Assembly: GCA_036822015.1 (NCBI GenBank)
Contig: DAISIL010000024.1
Location: 1-42,474 of the forward strand
Length of the DNA: 42,474 nucleotides
Reading direction: 5' to 3'
DNA from: DAISIL01 sp036822015
Lineage (GTDB): Bacteria > Bacteroidota > Bacteroidia > Cytophagales > Bernardetiaceae
The notes under the pieces are model-generated. The model was not told the DNA's origin. It searched no databases and worked only from the letters and a program-made list of their open reading frames with translations. The position numbers and the translations under genes are program-made. This document shows, piece by piece, positions 34,501 to 42,474 of the stretch. Positions within the stretch are counted from its first letter, which is position 1; each line of letters begins with the position of its first letter.

Positions 34501-35478
34501 CATAAAATCAGCGGCTAAGTTGCAGATCATCTGCGACTTACCCGTACCTGGTGGCCCCTGCACGACGACGGAGTAACCCTGGCGGACTTGCCGAATGACG
34601 GACTCCTGGGAGGCATCGAAGGGATAGGGCGTAAAAATTTCTTCTTCCTTGATAGCTTCGGGGTTTTGTGGCTGCCGAGCAGCAAAAAACTCCGATAGGT
34701 CGGGGGTGGTTGAGTCGTGGATGAGCCGATCGTAATCGGGAGCCAGATAGGAATCCATCTGGGGAAACAAGCCCAGTACGGCTTGAGGCTCCAGATGTAG
34801 CCGGCCCTCCTGGTGCTGTTCCAGGAAGGAAGCCTTTGTATCAGGGGTGAAAAACGCTAGATTTTCCTCAAACTGATCGGGCTTAAACTGAATTTCGAGG
34901 GGGCTTTCCTCGAGGCAATGGTAGAGTTCGGTCAAGAACTCGGTGCTGTCTTTGCTGAACGCTTCAAAGTCTTTTTCCAAAAAATCATCGTCAAAGATGA
35001 TGCGGTTGTAATGCGAAAAAGCAAGCAAAAAACTTTTGTTGAAGGTAATGTGTGTATCGGGACGGCGTTGAAGCGTCCAGTGGTTGTCCTGAACGGAGAG
35101 TTGAAGCGGAAAAAAGAGCAGCGGACAACGGATGGGGGTCTGGTCGAGGAGTTTGCCCACGACAAAGGGATAACCGATACAGAGGTTTTGCGCACCGGTT
35201 TCTTGTTGGATCAGGGTGTTGTTGCGCTCTAACTTCTTGATTTGTTGGCTGATGCGGTTAGTGTGTACATCGCGGCTATCCAGAACGCTGCACAGGCGGA
35301 TGCTGGATTTGCGGGCAAGCAGTTGGCGGATGATCTCGAAGGCGGGAACATGATCCAGAAAATGGAGATCGCGCACATCCACAAACTGCCCACTATAGAG
35401 GCGCAGCAGAAAGAGCGAGCGGTTGTTGGCGGTCAGGTTGGTGAGCCTTTTTTGGTATGTTTTGAGTAAGTGCTGCAT
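31552..35478 (-). CDS. DUF4011-like superfamily 1 helicase with C-terminal nuclease-like tail
   Basis: 1308 residues. The N-terminal part (about 1-290, starting YQKRLTNLTANNRSLFLLRL) resembles the DUF4011 region of large SF1 helicases. The AAA_11 part has Walker A GPPGTGKSQ (about 305-313) and, after a long helical insert, Walker B VIFDEASQC (about 935-943). The AAA_12 part has ENVQGDERDVIIFSIGY and LNVAISRARQKII (about 1160). The last 55 residues (IRTDDEQYYESLSVKDWHVHRP..., ending SRNFWKN) look like the end of an MTES_1575/Vsr-type restriction-endonuclease-like domain, but its catalytic front half is not evident. Proteins of this layout are often linked to defence or DNA processing; no defence neighbour is seen. 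Confidence 0.85.
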   Translation of the reverse strand: MQHLLKTYQKRLTNLTANNRSLFLLRLYSGQFVDVRDLHFLDHVPAFEIIRQLLARKSSIRLCSVLDSRDVHTNRISQQIKKLERNNTLIQQETGAQNLCIGYPFVVGKLLDQTPIRCPLLFFPLQLSVQDNHWTLQRRPDTHITFNKSFLLAFSHYNRIIFDDDFLEKDFEAFSKDSTEFLTELYHCLEESPLEIQFKPDQFEENLAFFTPDTKASFLEQHQEGRLHLEPQAVLGLFPQMDSYLAPDYDRLIHDSTTPDLSEFFAARQPQNPEAIKEEEIFTPYPFDASQESVIRQVRQGYSVVVQGPPGTGKSQMICNLAADFMARGKRVLIVCQKRAALEVVQERLTQKELAPFVALLHDFKGSRPAIFAQIAHQIEQLDTYKQLNNALDTIYLERNFLQHSRSIERCTELWQAFREALFDERACGASPKVLYLTSNPELPSIPLDKETFSTFYFHTYQEFLRTLRTYITYAIRLDKDSYVWQERVSFAGMSGQDLRNIQETLAQVGTFKEQVAQAVSQHIGQSISFDFCEKALSWQEEAQEMLNVLQNPTLFTYFHALLPHQGPDGSWIENKAQIINSCFENGGLEDTLPKSELAQAQEYIEAYRQAKKRFFKRNFFSKTKKQYVRQLLDKYSLTDDDTGLQALMQRLDNRMNLEHNLSQLQETEWVRGIPTSYAQEDFTRWLQAYAQALRAKRIFTMLQKVLDLLPIADLSFDTLKNHIHTLFGILNQIPQQKKHWYQYLHPRQVRWILEDNQNADKLKSSLLEDFDDLCAFDQIRDALRPVEQKVIAELKAYYGYFDAQKTIALFENSLRLAWLQHLEEEAPILRGISSLRLPQAEQELREALPEKYTLSGQMLLLKLREQTYQNVRYNRLRNRITYRDLEHQTNKKRGRWTLRRLMATFGEEVFQLIPCWLASPESVSAVFPMRQLFDLVIFDEASQCYAEKGLPAIYRGLQTVIVGDDQQLSPYNLYQPRWETEADDEDTRPELEVDSLLQLGKQYLPELALWGHYRSRHLSLIDFSNRHFYGQKLQIVPDFVPPEDQEPAIKYVRVDGIWHQNTNQSEVMEVVRQVKDLLLSGQKNIGVITFNFKQQEAIQDLLELTSFPLPDNFFVKNIENVQGDERDVIIFSIGYAPDAQGRLRSQFGLLNLQDGHHRLNVAISRARQKIIVVSSIWPHQLDVAETQHQGPKLLKAYLQYAHDVWEGSYQPALLPHRPQPKDWYLKTQLASENLTQSLPFADLSDKQSPRLIRTDDEQYYESLSVKDWHVHRPALLQSRGWQVLDLYSRNFWKNRAATEQAQKDFLA

Positions 35479-35504
35479 TTATTTTCCCAAATTACGGCAA
35501 TAAA

Positions 35505-35536
35505 TTGAATTGAACGGAATGATACCCGTAAATTTA
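35505..35536 (+). promoter_or_regulatory. promoter for the lipoprotein gene
   Basis: TTG (35505-35507), 21-base gap, TAAATTTA (35529-35536), one base off TAnnTTTG. It lies in the 89-base gap between the divergent helicase and lipoprotein genes. Confidence 0.4.
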
Positions 35537-35567
35537 ATCCGCTAACCCTTAAAAAAAGTCATAGCCA

Positions 35568-36272
35568 ATGAATTACTTACATCTGTATCGTACTTACTTG
35601 ATTTTCGGTTTATTCCTTCTGGGGGCTTGTCGTGAGGATGTCCCCGAAATAGTGGACTTCTCGGATGACTATGCCTACGCACCACTGGAGCAAGACCTAA
35701 CGAGGGTCTATCAAGTGGAGGAAACCGTTTATCGTCTCAACGCCGAGACCACCGAAAGCCGCTATCAGCTTCGGGAGCGGATTGGGCGGCGGCTAAGTGC
35801 GCCTGATCCAGCGGAGGAGCGTTACGAACTGTTGCGCTACCGGCGGGCAGACGCTACCCAAAACTGGGTACTGGATTCCGTCTGGACGATACAAAAGACG
35901 GCAGATCGCCTGGTGCGCGTCGAAAATAACGTACCTTTTGTGCGCCTGCGCTTTCCGCTGCGTGAGGGGCGGAGCTGGGACGGTAACAGTTTCAACACCC
36001 GACGGCGGGAGAACTATCAAATTACGAATTTTAATGCGCCTAAGCAAATAAGCAATTTTGATTTTCCGGAAACACTGACGGTCATTCAGCGTGCCGATTC
36101 GAGTTTGGTCAATCGCGATATTCGGCGGGAGGTTTATGCACGGGGGGTGGGTCTGGTGGAGCGTTATGAAGAAGAAATTTTCTTTTGTGCCGATCCCAAT
36201 ACGGGTTGTTTTGGGCAGGGGATCATCGAACGGGGGCGTATCCGCAGTTTTATTTTGATGGCGACTAACTAA
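35568..36272 (+). CDS. hypothetical lipoprotein
   Basis: 234 residues. The signal peptide ends in a lipobox LLGAC (Cys about residue 21), followed by acidic residues. The mature part is beta-rich and charged (RVYQVEETVYRLN, RLRFPLREGRSWDGN, YARGVGLVERYEEE). The pattern of a leading VYQV segment and late YARGVGLVxR resembles lipoproteins found in Bacteroidota surface loci, but I cannot name the family. It is 12 bases before the ROK gene and probably co-transcribed. Confidence 0.8.
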   Translation: MNYLHLYRTYLIFGLFLLGACREDVPEIVDFSDDYAYAPLEQDLTRVYQVEETVYRLNAETTESRYQLRERIGRRLSAPDPAEERYELLRYRRADATQNWVLDSVWTIQKTADRLVRVENNVPFVRLRFPLREGRSWDGNSFNTRRRENYQITNFNAPKQISNFDFPETLTVIQRADSSLVNRDIRREVYARGVGLVERYEEEIFFCADPNTGCFGQGIIERGRIRSFILMATN

Positions 36273-36284
36273 ACAAAAAACGAG

Positions 36285-37184
36285 ATGATCGGAATAGACA
36301 TTGGAGCTACTTACACCAAACTGGCGTGGGTGGACATGACTACGGGGAAGATTTTGCGCAAGGAACGCTTTGGTACCCAGGAGTTCACCCAAAGTGAGGA
36401 CTTTTTGGACGCACTAACCGACCGTATCTTAGCTTTGGCACAAACCGACCGCCTGACGGGAGTGGGTATCGGTGCGCCCAACGCTAACTTCAAAACCGGC
36501 TGCATTGCGGCAGCGGCCAACCTGCCCTGGAAAGGTACTTTTGCGCTGCGCCAAGGGCTGCAAAACCGCCTAAAAGTACCCGTTTTTTTGGATAACGATG
36601 CCAACGTAGCCGCTTTGGGTGAAGGGCTGTTTGGGGCGGCGCGAGGGATGCAAAACTTCATCGTGATTACGCTCGGGACGGGGCTAGGAAGCGGAATCGT
36701 CGCCGAAGGGCGGCTCATTCGTGGGCATAGCGGGCTGGCCGGGGAACTAGGACACCTCACCTGGGGCAGCGAAGGCAGGCTCTCGGGCTATGGCCGTCCG
36801 GATGCCGCAGAGACGTATCTCTCCGCGACGGGCTTACAGCAGACCTACCTGCGCGAATGGGGCAGGCCAAGCCGGCTTACTGCCAGGGAGATCGCCCAAC
36901 TAGCCGAGCAGGGCGACGATACAGCACAAAAAGCATTTGCAAAAACGGGTAACCGTTTAGGCAAATTTTTGGCAGAGATTGCTCTGTTTTCTTCCCCCGA
37001 AGCGATCTTTTTGGCTGGTGGATTGGTGGAGGCTGGGCATTGGCTGCTGGATGCCACTCGGGCGGCTTTTGTGGCGCATCTGCTGCCGCCTTTGGCGGGG
37101 CAGGTGCGGGTGGAGGTTTCGGCTTTGCCTTCGGGGGCGGCGGCTTTGCTGGGGGCGGCGGCTCTGGCGGCAGGCTTTTTGTAG
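36285..37184 (+). CDS. ROK-family sugar kinase without the zinc-binding cysteines
   Basis: 299 residues, typical ROK length. Phosphate-binding loop MIGIDIGATYTKLAWVD at the N-terminus, catalytic DNDANVAALGE (about 104-114), ITLGTGLGSGIV and GELGHLTWG are intact. The zinc motif that normally follows (CxCx4C) has Ser167, Tyr169 and Ala174 instead of cysteines, inside the otherwise recognisable GRLSGYGRPDAAETYLSATG. The His of GELGH is kept. Likely substrate is glucose or a related hexose, but loss of the structural zinc makes activity less certain. Confidence 0.9.
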   Translation: MIGIDIGATYTKLAWVDMTTGKILRKERFGTQEFTQSEDFLDALTDRILALAQTDRLTGVGIGAPNANFKTGCIAAAANLPWKGTFALRQGLQNRLKVPVFLDNDANVAALGEGLFGAARGMQNFIVITLGTGLGSGIVAEGRLIRGHSGLAGELGHLTWGSEGRLSGYGRPDAAETYLSATGLQQTYLREWGRPSRLTAREIAQLAEQGDDTAQKAFAKTGNRLGKFLAEIALFSSPEAIFLAGGLVEAGHWLLDATRAAFVAHLLPPLAGQVRVEVSALPSGAAALLGAAALAAGFL

Positions 37185-37264
37185 GGATTTTAAAGGTTTA
37201 TCTGTTTATTTTGGATGCCTTGTGTAATATTTGTTAAGGATTAGCGTCAATAGTAAGTACGGTT

Positions 37265-37286
37265 TTGTTGGGGAAAAACCTAACAA
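37265..37286. terminator. possible hairpin between the ROK kinase and PKD protein genes
   Basis: TTGTTGGG and CCTAACAA can form an 8-base stem (one G-T wobble) with a 6-base loop. No T-run follows, so this is a weak terminator candidate 80 bases past the kinase stop. Confidence 0.25.
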
Positions 37287-37331
37287 CGTCCATCCTATAA
37301 ATAATTGCAAAACGCGATTTGATCTTGCATC

Positions 37332-37365
37332 TTGTACCACATTTGCGGATAAATGCGTATGTTTG
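37332..37365 (+). promoter_or_regulatory. promoter for the PKD-repeat protein
   Basis: TATGTTTG (37358-37365) matches TAnnTTTG exactly, with a TTG at 37332-37334 (23-base gap). A start site near 37372 would place the ATG at 37373 at or before +1 and favours the ATG at 37394. Confidence 0.5.
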
Positions 37366-37393
37366 AATAAATATGTTAAGCGACAAACACCAA

Positions 37394-40300
37394 ATGTACT
37401 TTCATCGACGATTTCGCCCACTTAGCCTACTGATTTGGGCTTGGATATTCTTTTCTGGAATAGCTCATGCTCAGGACTTTAGCTTTACGGCTACGCCGCG
37501 AGTAGGCTGTAGCCCTTTGCTGGTGAACTTTAACTTTGTCAATGATGCCGGACGGGATATGTCGCAGGCCACCTATTTTTGGGACTTCGGCAATACCAAT
37601 ACCTCTGTCCTTCAAAACCCTTCGGATAGCTACGTGGGGGCGGGCTTTTATACGGTTTCTCTCACGGTAGATTATTTTGGAAATGGTGTTGATGTACAGA
37701 CGGTTACGTATAATAATTTGATTGAAGTTTATCCGCGTCCTACGCCTGTGATTCAGGCGACTGGGGTTTCGGGTTGCGCCCCCGACCAGGTAACGCTAGA
37801 TGCCTCGGCTTCTTTGCCCAACACGGGGCCGGGTGGAAGTAATACCTACAACTGGACGATTGGTGGGGTGGGTTCCTCCAATGCCGTGGTAGTTTCGACG
37901 ATATTCAACACCGTAACAACGGTGGATTTGACCGTTACCAACAACAGAGGATGCGTAGCCACAACCTCACGGGTCTATCAAATCTCGCAACCTACCACCC
38001 CTGCTTTTGGGGCTTCACCTGTGGAGGTCTGCGGCAATACATTAAACACTAGCTTTACCGATAACACAACGGGTATCGTCGATTACGCCAACTACACCTA
38101 TGCCTGGGATTTTGGCGATGGAACAACCCTTTCAGGGCCAGCCACCAATACCTCGATCCGAAGCCCTACACATACCTACAACGGCTTTGGGGCGTATGAT
38201 GTCCGCCTGGTCGTTACCAATACGGCTTCGGGCTGCTCGGATACCCTGGTGCGCCAGCAGTACATCAACCTGGTGGACTTTGCGCCCACCTTCACCGCTG
38301 ATCCGGTAGCGGGCTGCTCTCCCCTGACGGTAAACTTTCAGAACACCTCCCAAAACGCCGCCAACGGACTGACCTTTATCCGTCCTTACCAAACCGTTAC
38401 CTGGGACTTCGGCGACGGCAATACCATCACGGGGCCAGCCAATAACCCCAACTTCCTCAATCCTTCGCATACCTACGCCAACGACAACCAAACCTACACC
38501 GCAACCATGACCATCGTCGATACCGGCGGTAATGGATGTGGCGGTAGTGCCTCGCGTACCATCACGACACAGCAGCGACCTACGCCTAATTTTACGGCAC
38601 CGCAGCGCAACTTCTGCCAAGCCCCAGCCCAGGCAACCTTCAACTCTACTTCTACCAACCTTACCGAACCAGTTACCTATCTCTGGAACTTCGGCGATGG
38701 CAACACCTCCACCGCCGCTACACCCACGCACACGTACAATGCCACAGGCAACTACAATGTGAGCCTAACGGTAACCAACGCCAGCGGCTGTACCCAGACG
38801 ATCACCCAAAACAACTTTATCCGCGTCCAGGAACCTAACCTAAACTTCACCGCCAATCCCACCGATGCCTGCGCGGCTCCCTTCAATACCACGATCACGA
38901 ACAATACCACCAGTCTCGTCCCGATCACGAATTGGAACTGGACGGTTTTTGAGGCCGGAACCAATAATGCCGTCTTGACATCGACCCAACAAAATCCTGC
39001 ATTTACGATCAACAACCCGGGGTCATACGATGTGCAGCTCATCGCCTCCAATGCCCAGTGCAGCGATACCCTGCGCCGCAACGAATACCTCACCCTGGGT
39101 GGCTTCCAGGCACAGTTCACCAACAGCACCGCTGGTGGATGTGCGCCTTTACAGGTTGATTTTCAGAACACCTCCATCAATCCCTTCAACGGGCAGTTGT
39201 TTATCCGCGATTACCAAACCGTTACCTGGGACTTCGGCGATGGCAACACCGTTACGGGTCCAGCCACGAACCCCAACATCCTGGCACCCACCAATACCTT
39301 TGCCACACCAGGAACGACGTACATCGTTACGATGACCGTAAACGATCCCGTGAACGGCTGTAATGGCTCGGCCACCACAACGATCACGACCCTGGATGCA
39401 CCCATCCCTAATTTCGATTTTGATATTGACGGGCTGGTATTCTGTGATCCCACGACACCTTTTACGGTTAATTTCACCAACACGACCACCAACACCACCC
39501 CAACGGTTAATTACCTTTGGAACTTCGGAGATGGTAACCTCTCGACACAAGAAAACCCCACACATACTTACCCCGCCGGAGGTTCCTACAACGTAACCCT
39601 CACCGTAACCAACGGTAACGGATGCGTCGTGCGGGTAACGCGCCCGATCGGGATTACGGTGGAGGTACCTAACCTGGCCGTGGCCCCGCCGCTGGCCGGC
39701 TGTATCCCGCTTGATGGTACATTTACGGCGCAGTTTACGCCGCCGCTGGTGGCTGTCTCCGAGTATGACTGGACGGTCATCAATACGACCACCAACACGA
39801 CCGTAACGACAGCCACGACGGCCTCCAACACCTTCAACTTTACCTTCAATGATGCCGGCGATTATGTGGTACGGGTAGCCGTGAGTGGCTCCGGTACTTG
39901 TGTCGAAGACCGTTTATTTGCTCAAACGACGGTAGATGCGGGGGATGTTGCTTTTGATTTGAGCTTTAGCGTTACGCCGACGCAGATCTGTCGAGGTGAT
40001 CTGGTCAATTTTATCAACACCTCTACGCTCACCAATGCCGGCTATACGCTGCCGACCTCTTTCCTTTGGGATGTCAATGGGGACGGTAACTTTGCCAACG
40101 TAGGTACGTACACGCCCCCGGCGGCTTACAACCCCAATGCCTACAACGCCACAGGAACTTTTACGAATGCTGATACCACCTCGATCAGTCCGACGCTGGC
40201 GATTCTTTCCAATGGTTGTACCACTACCCTGACCCAAACCAACGCCATCCAGCAACAAACGCCCGTCGTGAGTTTCACGACACAAATTGATACTTGCGTG

Positions 40301-42474
40301 GCCCCGGATACGATCCGAATCAATAATCTTTCCTTCAACTACGATAGCCTCGTTTGGATTTATACCGTTAATGGAACTTCGGATACGCTGATTAACGTTG
40401 ATAACCCCGTTTTGGGATTTCCGGCATCGGCTGCTGGTGCGAGCGTCTCGATAGAGATACGGGCCTGGAACCTGGCTTCGGCGGCCGCTTGTAGCCAGAC
40501 GCTTACCCAACAAACCAACCTGCCAGCCTTGCTGCCCGAGATACAGGTCAGTTCGGATACGACCCGTGGTTGTATCCCCCACACGGTCAATTTTGCTGCC
40601 TCGGCTACTTCGGTAGCGAACTACCTCTGGACATTTGAGGGCAATGGCACTTCGGGCAACCAAAACCCGACGATCACCTTTAATACCGTCGATACGTTTA
40701 CGGTATCCTTGCGCGTCCGTAATGCCAATGGCTGTACGCGCGATACCGTCCTGAACGACTACGTGATTACGTATGGCCCTGCGGCCAACTTTACTTTTAC
40801 TGGCGATCGCTGCGCCCCTGCTGATATTACGTTCATTAATCTTTCTACGTCGATCATTCCGATTGATTCGGTGATTTGGAGTTACGGGACGGGTATCTCG
40901 GATACGCTCGTAGCCCCGGGTATCTCGCCTACGCGCACCTACCGATACGATACTGCCCTCACGCCCCAAACCAATGGCTACCAGGTGGGACTGATCGTGA
41001 TTGATACCTTCGGCTGTCGAGGTACATCTGGGGCGGAAATTATCATCACAGACCCTAAGCCGGACTTTACCATAGACACAACACTGGTCTGTGAAGGAAG
41101 CCGCTATCGCTTCGATGCCGTACAGGTGGACTCCAGCGGAAACGGCTTGCAGTTCAACTGGGAAGTCCGAGGTACCAACGCCCAGGTCATCAACAACCAG
41201 GTAGCCGTCCTGCGCGATTTCCGCCCAGGTACGGATACCGTGTTTCTGTACGTCCGTGATGTCAATAACTGCCGCGACACCATTTCTAAGGTCATCCAAA
41301 CGCCTGTTGCCCCTCAACCTCGGGTGGGCTTCGCAGCAGACCAAACGGGCTTGCAATGCCCACCTTTAACGGTAACCTTCACGGATACGACCCAGCTTGG
41401 CCGTGCGCCCATTACCCAGTGGACGTGGGATTTCGGCGATGGCAACCCGATTGTCTTTACCTCAGATAGCTCGTTTCAGTTTACGTACAACCGCTTAGGC
41501 GTATATAACGTAACGCTCCAAATTCTGGATTCGGTGGGCTGCCGAGACACGCTGCGCATTGATTCCTTGATTGAGATCGTAGGGCCCGTGGATACCTTCC
41601 GTATCAGCCGTCGGCGTGGCTATGAACCCCTTGACGTAACGGTACAGACCTTTGCCCCCGATTCGTTGGATTATTGCTACCAAGTAACCTTCGGAGATGG
41701 TACGTTGAGCGACTTCTGCCCGCCTCCCAACGGCGTAGGCCCAGCCAACTCCGATACCACGCGGCTCTTTCCGCATACCTACTTCACCCAAAACGCGACG
41801 ATCACCAACTACGTCCCCGTGATCTTTATCACGGATCAAAGTGCCTCGCCTAGTTGTCGGATTGGTTATGCTGCCGATACAGTTACGGTTTTGCCTTGTC
41901 CTACGCTAAGCATCCCCGACACGGCGTATTGCATCTCTGATGCGGTATCTCACACCATTTTGGCGTATAACCCGACGCACGAGGGTAACCCGCTGATCTA
42001 CGCCTGGTACGATAACCGAACGGGTAATTTTCAGTTACGCCCCGAGACCACTGACCGCATCACCGTTGATACCACCGAGACGGGATTGGGTAATTTGATT
42101 AGCTATGTTGCCCAGATATACATCCTGGATAGCGGCGTGGTCAAGTGTTTTAGGCGAGATACGATGAACTTGCTCTTTGATGACGCGCCGATTATGAACC
42201 TCGGCCCAGACCGCCAGGTATGCGATGCCGATGGGGCCCAGATACTGAACGCCTCCCAGCCTAGTCATCCAGCCACGACGCGCTATGATTGGTTGGTGTA
42301 TCAAGCCGACGGCACTACGCTTGTACAGACGGCCACAGGGGCAACCATTACGGCTAACCACTTTTCTAATAACCCCCTCAACCCCAGTACGCGGGTCTTT
42401 ACCGTAACGGCACTGGATACGGCTTCGGGTTGTGTGGGCCGCGATACGATCAGGATTACGTTCCGAGCTAACCC
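37394..42474 (+). CDS. very large PKD-repeat surface protein (3' end outside window)
   Basis: At least 1693 residues, open to the window edge. An in-frame ATG at 37373 is also possible. The signal peptide ends SGIAHA-QD. The rest is a chain of PKD-like beta domains of roughly 80-100 residues, each opening with a G-C-x-P-L type segment and containing WDFGDG-like cores (clear around 38107, 38402, 38684, 39227, 39518 and 41428; degenerate in others). It is rich in Asn, Thr and Ser. Such proteins in Bacteroidota are usually secreted, often with a C-terminal type IX sorting domain or gliding-motility-type end; that end is not visible here, so secretion route is inference. Domains at 38311-39135 and 39136-39965 form a three-domain duplication. 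Confidence 0.9.
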   Translation, partial: MYFHRRFRPLSLLIWAWIFFSGIAHAQDFSFTATPRVGCSPLLVNFNFVNDAGRDMSQATYFWDFGNTNTSVLQNPSDSYVGAGFYTVSLTVDYFGNGVDVQTVTYNNLIEVYPRPTPVIQATGVSGCAPDQVTLDASASLPNTGPGGSNTYNWTIGGVGSSNAVVVSTIFNTVTTVDLTVTNNRGCVATTSRVYQISQPTTPAFGASPVEVCGNTLNTSFTDNTTGIVDYANYTYAWDFGDGTTLSGPATNTSIRSPTHTYNGFGAYDVRLVVTNTASGCSDTLVRQQYINLVDFAPTFTADPVAGCSPLTVNFQNTSQNAANGLTFIRPYQTVTWDFGDGNTITGPANNPNFLNPSHTYANDNQTYTATMTIVDTGGNGCGGSASRTITTQQRPTPNFTAPQRNFCQAPAQATFNSTSTNLTEPVTYLWNFGDGNTSTAATPTHTYNATGNYNVSLTVTNASGCTQTITQNNFIRVQEPNLNFTANPTDACAAPFNTTITNNTTSLVPITNWNWTVFEAGTNNAVLTSTQQNPAFTINNPGSYDVQLIASNAQCSDTLRRNEYLTLGGFQAQFTNSTAGGCAPLQVDFQNTSINPFNGQLFIRDYQTVTWDFGDGNTVTGPATNPNILAPTNTFATPGTTYIVTMTVNDPVNGCNGSATTTITTLDAPIPNFDFDIDGLVFCDPTTPFTVNFTNTTTNTTPTVNYLWNFGDGNLSTQENPTHTYPAGGSYNVTLTVTNGNGCVVRVTRPIGITVEVPNLAVAPPLAGCIPLDGTFTAQFTPPLVAVSEYDWTVINTTTNTTVTTATTASNTFNFTFNDAGDYVVRVAVSGSGTCVEDRLFAQTTVDAGDVAFDLSFSVTPTQICRGDLVNFINTSTLTNAGYTLPTSFLWDVNGDGNFANVGTYTPPAAYNPNAYNATGTFTNADTTSISPTLAILSNGCTTTLTQTNAIQQQTPVVSFTTQIDTCVAPDTIRINNLSFNYDSLVWIYTVNGTSDTLINVDNPVLGFPASAAGASVSIEIRAWNLASAAACSQTLTQQTNLPALLPEIQVSSDTTRGCIPHTVNFAASATSVANYLWTFEGNGTSGNQNPTITFNTVDTFTVSLRVRNANGCTRDTVLNDYVITYGPAANFTFTGDRCAPADITFINLSTSIIPIDSVIWSYGTGISDTLVAPGISPTRTYRYDTALTPQTNGYQVGLIVIDTFGCRGTSGAEIIITDPKPDFTIDTTLVCEGSRYRFDAVQVDSSGNGLQFNWEVRGTNAQVINNQVAVLRDFRPGTDTVFLYVRDVNNCRDTISKVIQTPVAPQPRVGFAADQTGLQCPPLTVTFTDTTQLGRAPITQWTWDFGDGNPIVFTSDSSFQFTYNRLGVYNVTLQILDSVGCRDTLRIDSLIEIVGPVDTFRISRRRGYEPLDVTVQTFAPDSLDYCYQVTFGDGTLSDFCPPPNGVGPANSDTTRLFPHTYFTQNATITNYVPVIFITDQSASPSCRIGYAADTVTVLPCPTLSIPDTAYCISDAVSHTILAYNPTHEGNPLIYAWYDNRTGNFQLRPETTDRITVDTTETGLGNLISYVAQIYILDSGVVKCFRRDTMNLLFDDAPIMNLGPDRQVCDADGAQILNASQPSHPATTRYDWLVYQADGTTLVQTATGATITANHFSNNPLNPSTRVFTVTALDTASGCVGRDTIRITFRAN
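38311..39965 (+). repeat. two-copy three-domain tandem duplication in the PKD protein
   Basis: The WDFGDG domain near 38402 matches the one near 39227 (both with FQNTS, NGLTF or NGQLF, YQTVTWDFGDGNT and TGPA), the WNFGDG domain near 38684 matches the one near 39518, and the WTV-core domain near 38939 matches the one near 39770. The offsets are 825, 834 and 831 bases, so a block of three domains was copied as a unit. Confidence 0.75.

Noticed and set aside
38100..39600. Repeated near-identical DNA segments considered as a CRISPR array
   Set aside because: The repeats are in-frame PKD domain cores with unequal spacing of hundreds of bases and no palindromic repeat unit.
39914..41356. Long open frame (480 codons) on the minus strand
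   Set aside because: It lies antisense to the PKD protein, has no recognisable domain and arises from the repetitive codon pattern of the other strand.

Overview
The window looks like a chromosomal stretch of a Bacteroidota bacterium. The evidence is a TonB-dependent receptor with a carboxypeptidase-like N-terminal domain, a DUF3078 protein, a very large PKD-repeat surface protein, an Rpn-type nuclease, a two-subunit-type methylmalonyl-CoA mutase small chain, and several promoters of the Bacteroidota form (TTG, about 19-23 bases, TAnnTTTG). I recognise no tRNA, rRNA, CRISPR array or insertion sequence. Genus cannot be fixed from this sequence alone.

Region 1 (1-5790) is visibly more AT-rich than the rest. 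It holds four genes, all on the minus strand: a TonB-dependent receptor with a Fur-like box, a helical-repeat protein, and a DUF5131/TcmP pair. Three gene units are separated or flanked by non-coding elements (about 1-70, 2458-2589, 3151-3299, 5189-5298) that share imperfect terminal inverted repeats with AAC...GTT cores and GCCAAC/GTTRGC ends. This layout resembles an integron-like cassette array and is the most interesting part of the window.

Region 2 (5791-12893) is a divergent membrane-bound [NiFe] hydrogenase locus. Small subunit, large subunit, cytochrome b and maturation protease run leftward, followed by an ABC permease. A small HupE-like protein, HypA, HypB and HypC run rightward. 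HypD, HypE and HypF are not in the window. The small subunit has every iron-sulfur ligand of E. coli hydrogenase 1 in the same spacing but lacks both extra cysteines tied to oxygen tolerance.

Region 3 (12918-25551) is mostly housekeeping: MBL hydrolase, TrmH-type methyltransferase, PAP2 phosphatase, an ATP-grasp-like protein, an Rpn nuclease, a UbiB-type kinase, a TPR protein, a DUF3078 protein, then a tight minus-strand run (hypothetical, YkgJ-type, free-Met-R-sulfoxide reductase, methylmalonyl-CoA epimerase, M48 peptidase).

Region 4 (25604-42474) has a plus-strand operon (lhgO, universal stress protein, short methylmalonyl-CoA mutase subunit) converging on an overlapping minus-strand set cysC-cysD-ansA that lacks cysN. 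Further on are a 1308-residue superfamily 1 helicase with a nuclease-like tail, a lipoprotein, a ROK kinase missing its zinc cysteines, and the 5' part of a PKD-repeat surface protein that runs off the window end.
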